Assembly: GCF_040545475.1 (NCBI RefSeq) | Contig: NZ_JBEPMA010000012.1 | Span: 1-46,637, forward strand | Length of the DNA stretch: 46,637 nt | Source of the DNA: Peptoniphilus_A olsenii | Lineage (GTDB): Bacteria; Bacillota; Clostridia; Tissierellales; Peptoniphilaceae | Direction of reading: 5' to 3' | Shown: positions 9,844 through 16,991 of the stretch, in pieces | How positions within the stretch are numbered: position 1 is the stretch's first letter | Layout of the letters: the number at the start of each line of letters is the position of its first letter | Notes under the pieces: generated by a model | Seen by the model: the letters and a program-made list of their open reading frames with translations, nothing else | Database searches by the model: none | Told to the model about the DNA's origin: nothing | Made by a program: the position numbers and the translations under genes

Positions 9844-10504
9844 TCTTTTTAACCAGCCTTCCATCTTCTATCCTTAGAGTTTTTTCTGCAGCTTGAGCTA
9901 CAGCATCATCGTGAGTAATCATAAGAATAGTATTTCCAAGTTCTTTATTAATCTTTTTTAATAAATACACAACTTGGGATGATGATTTTGAATCCAAATT
10001 TCCTGTAGGTTCATCAGCTAGAATTAGAGACGGCTTTGTAACTAAAGCTCTTGCTATAGCAGCTCTTTGTTGCTGTCCTCCCGATAACTCATTTGGCATT
10101 TTATTTTTTTGATCGTTTATCTCTAGAATGTCAATTACATAATCGACATATTTTTTATCGACCTTGTCGCCGTCAAGCCCAAAAGGAATTATTATATTTT
10201 CATAAACATTTAACATAGGTAGTAAATTATATGACTGAAATACAAATCCGATATTTCTTCTTCTAAATATAGTTCTCGCATCATCTTTTAAACCATAAAT
10301 ATCTATATCATCGATTATAACTTTGCCACTTGTAGGATAATCAAGCCCACCTATCAAATGTAACAGTGTTGACTTACCTGATCCAGATGCACCAACAATA
10401 GAAATAAATTCCCCGTTTTTTACATCAAAAGATACATCATCAAGTGCTCTTACCTCTACACCATCTGAATTATAATATTTTTTTAAATTTTTTACTTTCA
10501 ACAT
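9827..10504 (-). CDS. ABC transporter ATPase (LolD/MacB type) of the FtsX transporter
   Basis: 225 residues with every ABC motif: Walker A GASGSGKST (about 37-45), Q-loop VFQSYNLLP, signature ELSGGQQQR, Walker B LILADEPTGNLDS and switch His in MITHDD. The DEPTGNLD plus GGQQQR combination is typical of ATPases that pair with FtsX-fold permeases. It powers the permease encoded immediately downstream with an overlapping stop/start. The gap to the kinase gene upstream (10505-10591) holds a terminator-like stem and TTACA repeats, so this pair can be transcribed from its own regulated promoter. Confidence 0.92.
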   Translation of the reverse strand: MLKVKNLKKYYNSDGVEVRALDDVSFDVKNGEFISIVGASGSGKSTLLHLIGGLDYPTSGKVIIDDIDIYGLKDDARTIFRRRNIGFVFQSYNLLPMLNVYENIIIPFGLDGDKVDKKYVDYVIDILEINDQKNKMPNELSGGQQQRAAIARALVTKPSLILADEPTGNLDSKSSSQVVYLLKKINKELGNTILMITHDDAVAQAAEKTLRIEDGRLVKKNESQK

Positions 10505-10540
10505 ATTTCACACCTCTTACATTGATAATAACAAATATAT

Positions 10541-10579
10541 CTTACAAACTACTTACAAGACTTCTTACAGTTTTGTAAG
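10541..10579. promoter_or_regulatory. Probable response-regulator operator (CTTACA repeats)
   Basis: Between the kinase and ATPase genes lie two direct CTTACAA units (from 10541 and 10552) and a perfect palindrome CTTACA-gttt-TGTAAG (10564-10579). Repeated 6-mers spaced by about one helical turn just upstream of an ABC gene pair are typical of OmpR-family binding sites. The obvious candidate ligand is the regulator at 11452-12105. Assignment is inference. Confidence 0.5.
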
Positions 10580-10581
10580 AA

Positions 10582-10607
10582 AAAAGACTTCTCATAAAGG
10601 GAAGTCT
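10582..10607 (-). terminator. Terminator overlapping the end of the histidine kinase gene
   Basis: AGACTTC (10585-10591) pairs with GAAGTCT (10601-10607). On the minus strand this is followed by TTTTTTC. The stem includes the last kinase codons, so read-through into the ABC genes would be partial. Confidence 0.65.
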
Positions 10608-11464
10608 ACTGCAAATTTTATTTTATTGTTATTTAGAGAAGCCTTTATATTTCCACCATGTTTTTTTATAATTTCTCGGGCTATAAAGAGTCCTAACCCA
10701 AGTCCATCCTTAGAAACTGAATTTTTACCTCTATAAAATCTTTCGAATATTTTTGGCAGAGTTTCTTCTGATAAATATTTGCACTCATTTTCTATGTCTA
10801 GATTATAATTTAGGTAAGATTTATAAACGGAAATATTAATAGTTGATTTATTTGGAGAATATTTTATAGCATTATCTATCAAATTGTGGATAGCTTCTTT
10901 AAGCCACCTTTCGTCTAAATCGAAAATTAATTCTTCATCTTTTAAAATTATTATTATCTCTTTTTCGTTTAATATGGATTTAAATTCTACTAAAATATCT
11001 TTTACTAAATCTGATAAATTTGCAGTGTTTTTTTGTAATCTAATAATATCAGATTCAAGCCTGGAAGATTTAATGAGAGTTTCAATCAAAAATTTTAGTT
11101 TGTCTAACTCATATTTTATAATTTCAATATAATCATCTTTTGGGTCATTTTCTAATAAGCTAATGTATAGAGAAAGATTACTTATAGGTGTCTTGGTCTG
11201 ATGTGAAATATCAGCTATTAAATCTTTAGTCTTATTTTTCTCTGTATTTATTTTGAATTCTTTTACTTGACTTGCATATAAAAATTTAATCAGTTTTGAC
11301 TTGATTTTAGATAATTCTTTTTCATCAAATTCTGGGGATTCTAACATTCCATCTCTTGCAGCATCAATATAATCCGACAACTCGCTTATTTGTTTTTTTA
11401 AATCTATATATTTATATGTAATAATTACTAAAAAAACAAGTAAAATGACAATTAATAAGTCCAT
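10592..11464 (-). CDS. Sensor histidine kinase, short N-terminus
   Basis: 290 residues. One hydrophobic N-terminal helix (about 2-20), almost no extracellular part, then a cytoplasmic coiled stretch, the H-box DISHQTKTPISNL (phospho-His near residue 87), the N-box LIDNAIKY and the G-box DGLGLGLF. A kinase without a real sensor domain, adjacent to a Bce-like transporter, fits the known scheme in which the ABC transporter itself senses the peptide and signals to the kinase. That is inference from context. Its start overlaps the regulator stop by 13 nt, so the two are coupled. Confidence 0.9.
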   Translation of the reverse strand: MDLLIVILLVFLVIITYKYIDLKKQISELSDYIDAARDGMLESPEFDEKELSKIKSKLIKFLYASQVKEFKINTEKNKTKDLIADISHQTKTPISNLSLYISLLENDPKDDYIEIIKYELDKLKFLIETLIKSSRLESDIIRLQKNTANLSDLVKDILVEFKSILNEKEIIIILKDEELIFDLDERWLKEAIHNLIDNAIKYSPNKSTINISVYKSYLNYNLDIENECKYLSEETLPKIFERFYRGKNSVSKDGLGLGLFIAREIIKKHGGNIKASLNNNKIKFAVDFPL

Positions 11465-12105
11465 TTATAACCAACTCCAAATATAGTTTCAATGGGATTA
11501 TAAGGTTTTAGCTTATTTCTAATTCTTGAAATATTTACACTTAAGGTATTTTTATCAATAAATTCATCATCAATTCCCCAAACAAATTCTAATAGTATTT
11601 CTTTAGTTAAAACCTGTCCTCTGTTATTTATTAAAGCATATAAAATTTTTATCTCTGTTAATGTTAGATCAAATTCTTTGTTATCAATGGAAAATTTATT
11701 TTCACCAAAATTGAAATTTATTCCAGCTTTTATATATCTATTTAACTTACTATAGTTAATTTTCTCAAATAATCTTTTTATCTTTGCTTCCAAAATACCT
11801 AAAGAAAAAGGTTTAGTTAAATAATCATCCGCACCCAATTCAATAGCTGAGATTATATAAGGTTCTAAATCTATAGCAGATAAAATTATAATTGGAATTG
11901 ATGAAATATTTCTTGTATATCTTATAATTTCAAGGCCATCACCATCTGGTAAATTCATATCTAATAAAATCAAATCAGATTTATTAATAAATTCTTTTGC
12001 CTCATTTATAGTCAATGTTGAAATAACTTCATGTTTTTTACCTAAAGCTATAGATAAACCCTTATTTAAATGTCTATCATCTTCAATAATTAATATTTTT
12101 TTCAA
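11452..12105 (-). CDS. OmpR/PhoB-family response regulator
   Basis: 217 residues. The receiver domain (about 2-115) has the acidic pair EDD near the start, the phospho-acceptor Asp in LILLDMNLPDGDG (near 50), Thr/Ser in IILSA and the conserved Lys in YLTKPF. The C-terminal winged helix (about 125-215) ends in the usual VSRIRNKL and VGYKW signatures. It is first in the four-gene unit regulator-kinase-ATPase-permease. It probably binds the CTTACA repeats at 10541-10579 and controls the transporter. A potential promoter lies in the AT-rich bases before 12120. Confidence 0.93.
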   Translation of the reverse strand: MKKILIIEDDRHLNKGLSIALGKKHEVISTLTINEAKEFINKSDLILLDMNLPDGDGLEIIRYTRNISSIPIIILSAIDLEPYIISAIELGADDYLTKPFSLGILEAKIKRLFEKINYSKLNRYIKAGINFNFGENKFSIDNKEFDLTLTEIKILYALINNRGQVLTKEILLEFVWGIDDEFIDKNTLSVNISRIRNKLKPYNPIETIFGVGYKWTY

Positions 12106-12465
12106 CTCTGTAATCTCCTTATTAAAACTATAATTAAATTATACCATTAAATATGGTAACAAAAAACAACACCATTTATTCTAAAATATGTTAAAATTAT
12201 AGAATTTTAATAGATTTATATTTTTCAGTAGTATTATAATAAATCATCTCAATTTTCCAAACGCATTTTAAATTTAAACATCTTTGGCTTTAAAACTTAC
12301 CTGTTTTATTTTAATAATTTATATTAATAAGACTCTTACAATTTCGATACAGGATAGTGATTGACTTTCGCAAATGTCCATAAAGTTAATTTATACATTG
12401 TAGTTTCAACGTTAAAAGAGATAGTCTTAATAAAAAACTGCTTATCAATTTTAAGTATAAATATA
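12106..12465. other. AT-rich intergenic region
   Basis: About 360 bases that hold the promoter region of the two-component/ABC unit. I find no gene: the plus-strand frame at 12361-12546 lacks a ribosome binding site and any protein-like pattern. Confidence 0.5.
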
Positions 12466-12624
12466 TTATTCTATTTCATTCTCTTTGAGTTCTTTAAGAC
12501 TGATACCACCTATGGTTTTAATCTTTTCTTCCATTTGTATACATAATAGAATAGAAGCAAATGCATACGATGGACTTTTGAATAAGTAATTCTTTGTTAA
12601 TAGTCCATTAACTATTTCATTGTT
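12466..12624 (-). pseudogene. Unassigned gene remnant (phage-island border)
   Basis: An open minus-strand stretch of 53 codons without a good start. It reads through NEIVNGLLTKNYLFKS and ends MEEKIKTIGGISLKELKE.... It looks like the C-terminus of a real protein, but I cannot name the family. It lies just past the tape-measure remnant and is probably part of the same decayed island. Bases 12625-12767 include another short stretch ending TDEGFVVLKDSMIEEI, which recalls the DUF4357 motif but is too short to call. Confidence 0.25.
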
Positions 12625-12767
12625 TTACCTACATTTTGTTCTTAATTTTTAAATAGAATTAGGTATATCTACTGATTATATTTCTTCTATCATACTGTCC
12701 TTTAAAACAACGAAGCCTTCGTCTGTTCTTTTACATTTGACTTCAACAAGAGCCTTTCTGCTCGTTT

Positions 12768-13005
12768 TTATGCCTCTTTTAAAAAGGTTAATTTATTCTT
12801 GGTTTCTTCCAAGTTCTGCCCTAATAGCTTATGCTTTTGGGAAATAAGTTCAGTGCTACCAGGATCAAGTTTAAGAAGTTTATTGACATCACGTAACTCT
12901 GACTGAGTATGTTTTATTTCAGTATTTACTTGTCTTAGTGCGTCTTGAAGTTTAGTAGTATCTCCACCAATCTCTACAGTTATCCCTTTTTATTCTATTT
13001 GCCAA
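12768..13005 (-). pseudogene. N-terminal remnant of a phage tail tape-measure protein
   Basis: The minus strand reads ITVEIGGDTTKLQDALRQV, then SELRDVNKLLKLDPGSTEL and GQNLEETKNKLTFLKEA, then a stop at 12768. This is the conserved N-terminus of tape-measure proteins of low-GC siphophages, which set tail length and span hundreds of residues. Only about 75 codons survive. The natural start region (LANRIK) is one base out of frame because of an extra A before GGG near 12987. It is clear evidence of a decayed prophage. The matching tail-chaperone remnant lies at 15451, on the far side of the peptidase cassette. Confidence 0.8.
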
Positions 13006-13032
13006 TATCTCACTGCCTAAAAATAGACATGA

Positions 13033-13064
13033 AAAAAGCACCTGAAATTTTCCAGATGCTTTAT
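13033..13064 (-). terminator. Terminator after the peptidase cassette
   Basis: AAAGCAcCTG and CAGaTGCTTT form a stem with an AAATTTTC loop, followed on the minus strand by TTTTTT. It resembles the terminator at 15864-15888 (AAGCAcCTAGA/TCTAGaTGCTT), so both ends of the insert carry related hairpins. Confidence 0.7.
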
Positions 13065-13119
13065 AAATTAGTAGAATATAAGACTCAAATTAAATCAAAG
13101 TGCGATAATTTAAAGTAAA

Positions 13120-13626
13120 TCATTGTTCTAATACAATCCTATTTATTTTTTCTTTCAAATTATAAGAGGTTTTATATATCCCCTCTATATCTTTATTTTT
13201 GGATTTTACATTGTACCAATATCTATTATCTGCACTAATTGGATTATCTTCTATTATCTCAATCTCATATTCTTCATCATTTTTTATTATAATTAAATAT
13301 GCTCCATCAGAATAAGCGGTATCCAACCCTAAATATTGATTATTTGAATCATATAAATTACAATCTTTATTTAATTTATTCAATTCTTCTAAAACTTTCC
13401 TTTGTTGATCTGAAGATATATCTAGTTCTTTAAAATCCTCTTGTTTCTCATCATAAATATATACTTTCACAGACTCTCCATTATTTTCTTTATCAATAAG
13501 TATATCATTTGAGCTAGAACATGAGCTAAAATTAACCATAAGAAATATTATTAACAATAACCATGCTGTTCTTTTTACAATAGACTTATTACAATCAGTT
13601 AGAAAGGTAGTTGACGTCCAAAACAT
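13120..13626 (-). CDS. Small lipoprotein next to the caspase-like peptidase
   Basis: 168 residues. A basic stretch (IVKRTA) and hydrophobic helix (about 20-33) run into VNFSSCSSS, a lipobox-like site with the lipidated Cys near residue 36. The mature part is acidic and beta-rich (KVYIYDEKQEDF, then DGAYLIIIKNDEEYEIEII). It resembles no family I can name. It starts 2 nt after the peptidase stop with no separate ribosome binding site, so the two are translationally coupled. A surface-tethered partner, such as an inhibitor, chaperone or immunity protein of the peptidase, is the natural guess but is only inference from coupling. The annotated start gives an unusually long n-region; initiation may lie further in. 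Confidence 0.6.
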   Translation of the reverse strand: MFWTSTTFLTDCNKSIVKRTAWLLLIIFLMVNFSSCSSSNDILIDKENNGESVKVYIYDEKQEDFKELDISSDQQRKVLEELNKLNKDCNLYDSNNQYLGLDTAYSDGAYLIIIKNDEEYEIEIIEDNPISADNRYWYNVKSKNKDIEGIYKTSYNLKEKINRIVLEQ

Positions 13627-13628
13627 AA

Positions 13629-14993
13629 TTAATCGAACCCATCATAACTTCTATCGCCTCTAAATCTTATAGGGCAATATTCAGTTATCTTATTAGCTGC
13701 ATCTAAAGCTGCGTTCCTTACTGATTTACCTCTTGATGTTTGATTCCAAAGTTGCCAACAATAATTATAATTTTGAACTGAGTTAATGGATTCATACCAG
13801 CCTAAAAATGCTTTGTTCTTTGAAGTACCATTATATATTCCAAATGCATCAGACCAATTCGTATTAGCAGCTGTATTACAAGCAGCTAAAAAAACAAATT
13901 GGTAATCACTGCTTGGGACATTAGTATATCTAAGATATGATCCGCCGTCTTTATTTGTACCTATAGAACTTGCATTTCCGTGACATCCTGCATAAAATGC
14001 TTTAAGTCCATATCCCAACATTCTACTAGCTCTTGACTTAAAATTAGTTACCGATGCTGCCACATCTACAGGATCATAACCCATTCTAGCTAATCCGGAG
14101 TGAGCATCAGTTGCTCTTGCAGTTCCATATGCTACATCAGGAACTGATATAGAACCTCCTTCATACATGAATAAATCTCCTCCTAGAAGTTCACCTGAGT
14201 ATAAATCTATATACACTTCTAGGTTCTCATTATCTAAAATATATACTTCTCTGATATCCTGATTAACAATATTGTCTTCATTGATAATTATTGGGGTTCC
14301 ATCAACCGAATCTCCTTTTATGATTCTGAAAAAATCAATGTTAGGAATAGCTGTTCCTATTCTTACTTCTTGAATTTCCCCTTTATTATATTTTTTTAAG
14401 AATTCATTTGCAATACCTATAGCTTTATCTTCTGAAATAGGATTTCTATTTTGGCTAAAACTTCTCAAAGAAATCTCTTCTTTCTCTATACCCTTTTTCT
14501 TAAAGCTAACTAAAGCTCCATTTTCTGTATCTATATAGACATCATAAGCATCATATTGGTTATGGCCACCATAAGGCATCATCTTTTCATATCTCAATCT
14601 TAAAGTAGTATCATCAAAATAACCTGAATGAACAAGCTCGTATCCTTCTTTAATAAGTTTTTGCTCAACTAAGGTTTGAGTAAATCTAACATCCTTTTTA
14701 GGTGTACTATGTCTAAAAGAATCTTCATTCGTTTCTTTTATTCTATCAATTGATATAATCCTATCATTTTCATCTAGTAGGGCGAAAGACTCATTTCCTA
14801 GATTAACTCTATTATCATCTTTTGCTGATCTCAAGCCAAGCAATTGATGTTCCTTCTCCACATTACAACCAAGTTCTTCTAAAATTTCCATCGACTTTTG
14901 AAAATTAGTCGTATCATTCATATAGTCTTGTGCAAATACTGTTGTTGGTAAAGCTAATACTAAGGCTAACAAAATTAATAATAACTTCTTCAT
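13629..14993 (-). CDS. Secreted PepSY-like propeptide plus caspase-like (clan CD) cysteine peptidase
   Basis: 454 residues. A clear signal peptide (residues 1-21, ...TTVFA|QD) precedes two PepSY-like modules (about 100-275: DAYDVYIDTENGALVSFKK, then ISEDKAIGIANEFL and VYIDLYSGELLGGD). The C-terminal domain has the caspase/gingipain/CHAT hallmark dyad: a hydrophobic strand ending in H-G (FYAGCHGNASS, His338) and, about 34 residues later, a second strand ending in A-C (FVFLAACNTA, Cys372). PepSY modules in secreted peptidases act as inhibitory propeptides, so I infer a secreted zymogen. Family and substrate are not known to me. It stands in a cassette of XRE regulator, peptidase and lipoprotein, inserted in phage tail remnants. 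A consensus AGGAGG site precedes the ATG. Confidence 0.7.
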   Translation of the reverse strand: MKKLLLILLALVLALPTTVFAQDYMNDTTNFQKSMEILEELGCNVEKEHQLLGLRSAKDDNRVNLGNESFALLDENDRIISIDRIKETNEDSFRHSTPKKDVRFTQTLVEQKLIKEGYELVHSGYFDDTTLRLRYEKMMPYGGHNQYDAYDVYIDTENGALVSFKKKGIEKEEISLRSFSQNRNPISEDKAIGIANEFLKKYNKGEIQEVRIGTAIPNIDFFRIIKGDSVDGTPIIINEDNIVNQDIREVYILDNENLEVYIDLYSGELLGGDLFMYEGGSISVPDVAYGTARATDAHSGLARMGYDPVDVAASVTNFKSRASRMLGYGLKAFYAGCHGNASSIGTNKDGGSYLRYTNVPSSDYQFVFLAACNTAANTNWSDAFGIYNGTSKNKAFLGWYESINSVQNYNYCWQLWNQTSRGKSVRNAALDAANKITEYCPIRFRGDRSYDGFD

Positions 14994-15131
14994 AAAATCC
15001 TCCTTTTTTACTATCTCTTGCTTTAATAAACTGTTGATTTGTTAATAAATAAACTGATAGCGTTCAAATTATTTGTTTATTTATTATACTTGTCACCATT
15101 CTTATACCTCTGCGGATTTAAATATTTCACT

Positions 15132-15365
15132 TTAGTTCCCTCCTGTACCTCCATTACACTGCTCACACTCAAACTTATCAAAACCAAATAATGTATATAT
15201 GCATGTATTTAGTTTATTTGCAATTTCTATTCCTACTGAAATCGTTGGTTGAGCCTCGCCTCGTTCTAAAAGACTAATGTATTGTCTTGTTACACTTAAC
15301 TCATCGGCTAATTGCTCTTGAGTTAATCCTTTCTCTTTTCTAATTTGTTTTATTCTATTTTCCAA
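15132..15365 (-). CDS. XRE-family transcriptional regulator
   Basis: 77 residues. A Cro/C1-type helix-turn-helix fills the first 60 residues (IKQIRKEKGLTQEQLADELS, VTRQYISLLERGEAQPTI). A short Cys-containing tail follows (KFECEQCNGGTGGN), whose C-x-x-C could bind a metal or be redox active. It lies about 140 nt upstream of the peptidase gene in the same direction, so it is probably the cassette's own regulator. Similar small regulators control phage and mobile-cassette genes. Confidence 0.88.
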   Translation of the reverse strand: MENRIKQIRKEKGLTQEQLADELSVTRQYISLLERGEAQPTISVGIEIANKLNTCIYTLFGFDKFECEQCNGGTGGN

Positions 15366-15450
15366 TGTATTAAACCGACCTATCTACCTTTTTTAATTTA
15401 AATTAAGTATAACATATTATTTTTATATTGCAACTATATTTGCAAAGTTC

Positions 15451-15783
15451 TTAGAACTTATCAAAGTCATCCTGTGTTGCTACTTCCCTATATTTATAAT
15501 CATCATTAACCTTTTCCGTATACATATCACTCACAAGTCCAATTGTAATTAAATCTAAATCCAAAATAGAAAGACCAATTTCTACTGCCCTTAATAGAAA
15601 TAAGGGAGTGGTCATTGGTCTTTCCATTGGTCTTACTTTTTTTTAGGTGTTTCCTCAATCTTAATATTTAGCTCCCGCAGTTCTATTAACTGGGGCAAAA
15701 TTTGATAAATAGAAAAGTGGAGAAATTATCTAGCCACTCTTCAGGACTATCTTCTATATTTTTATCGCAATGTTTACCATCTT
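15451..15783 (-). pseudogene. Remnants of the phage tail assembly chaperone region
   Basis: Two broken minus-strand frames. The first reads NIEDSPEEWLDNFSTF and, after a frameshift near 15710, ILPQLIELRELNIKIEE, ending KKK stop at 15633. The second reads LRAVEIGLSILDLDLITIG and YREVATQDDFDKF, with its stop at 15451. This pairing, a chaperone frame followed by a short extension ending in DFDKF, is what low-GC siphophages carry directly before the tape-measure gene, where the extension is made by programmed frameshift. Here the tape-measure remnant lies 2.4 kb away, past the peptidase cassette. Confidence 0.65.
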
Positions 15784-15863
15784 TTTATGTGAATTTAAAC
15801 GTTCTTTTTTATATAATTGAAGAGGGAAGCCCTGCTAAAGTTTCAGCTAGAACCTTAAACAGA

Positions 15864-15888
15864 AAAGCACCTAGATTTTCTAGATGCT
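15864..15888 (-). terminator. Terminator after the PepSY-only lipoprotein
   Basis: AAGCAcCTAGA and TCTAGaTGCTT form an 11-bp stem with one mismatch and a TTT loop, followed on the minus strand by TTTT. It lies about 30 nt beyond the stop of the gene at 15920. Confidence 0.7.
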
Positions 15889-15919
15889 TCTTAGCTAAGT
15901 TTTTTTATCTCGTAATGAA

Positions 15920-16731
15920 TTAAAACGAATCTCCTCCAATTATTTTACCATCATAGGCATCAACATATATTAATACATCTTCAATCTCTATCACATAAGC
16001 TAAATGAAGAACACCAGTTTCGGAAACTTTGATTCTATTTTTACCATCTACTAAAAATGATGAATCCTTAAAAAAGTCATTGGATTCAATTACCGTTAAC
16101 GTAACATTTAGAACATTTTCTGACTTGTTTTTATTGGAATTTAATAAAAAATCTTTTGCAATATTCTCAGCCTTTATTTCATCTATTTTGGGTGGTTCTT
16201 TTATTCTAAAGTCATCTATAATATCAAATAGAATAACAGAATTCTCATTGTTATTAAATACAACTCTCATTTGATAGTATGGGTTAAAAATATTAGCAAC
16301 ATTTGCTTTATAATAGGAATACATCTTATATCCTTTTGTATAATAACCAATCTTTTTCTCAGTATAATCAGATGAAATATATTTATCTTTGATAAATTTT
16401 ACGTATTCTTTTTTTGGATATTCTAAATCTTTCGCACTATCTTCATCCCACTTAAGAGTTGATAAAGCATCTACATGAATCACATCACTGTTATTATCAA
16501 AAATAAAGATAGCCCCTTCAGAAGACTCAATTTTTATCCCTTCATTATCCAGATTTTCTCTTTCTTTATAAAGCATTTCTCTATCTTTTTCATTATATCC
16601 AAAATCCTTTAATGTACTAATTATTTTCACTTTATTTAATTTATCAATCGAATTTATTTTTTTGAGCATGCCATTAATAAAAATATTAAAAAAAGACATA
16701 TTAAATATATTAAGGCTCTTTTATTTTTCAT
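15920..16731 (-). pseudogene. PepSY-only lipoprotein, paralogue of the peptidase propeptide (frameshifted start)
   Basis: The long frame (16699 to 15920, 259 residues) lacks a signal. One base out of frame, an ATG at 16731 reads MKNKRALIYLICLFLIFLL, then MACSKK: a perfect lipoprotein signal with lipobox L-M-A-C. The two frames join if the A7 run at 16657-16663 were A8. The mature protein parallels residues 30-274 of the neighbouring peptidase: two PepSY-like modules (IKAENIAKDFLLNS and VLIYVDAYDGKIIGGDSF). It ends exactly where the peptidase domain would begin. So it looks like a free-standing, membrane-tethered propeptide, possibly an inhibitor in trans. The frameshift may be slippage, decay or a read error. 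Confidence 0.65.
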
Positions 16732-16741
16732 AATTAGAAAA

Positions 16742-16927
16742 TCACTCATCTTTCTTTGCAACAGACATGAAAAAATACTTCTTTTCCTCGTCGCAATTGA
16801 TTATGGTTTGAGCAAGTTTACCATTCATAGCATCTTTTGTGTTTATTTCATTTTCTATATTTGAACCTAACTGTCATATAGCTTGATAAATGCACTTTCG
16901 TATCTCTAATTTTTCTGCATTTTTCAT
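16742..16927 (-). pseudogene. Small hypothetical gene with internal stop
   Basis: A 61-codon frame from ATG 16927 reads MKNAEKLEIRKCIYQAI, an in-frame TGA (16874-16876), then QLGSNIENEINTKDAM and YFFMSVAKKDE. Both sides look coding, and the TGA may stand for a former TGG. I do not recognise the product. It ends 10 nt before the lipoprotein ATG, so it was probably in the same unit. Confidence 0.4.
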
Positions 16928-16991
16928 GTTTATTACTACTTAAAATTTTACTTTATTTTAATTTCTACCACTTAAACCTCGTTTCTATACA

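Noticed and set aside
12361..12546. Plus-strand frame of 61 codons
   Set aside because: No ribosome binding site, low-complexity hydrophobic composition, and the overlapping minus strand reads a better protein-like remnant.
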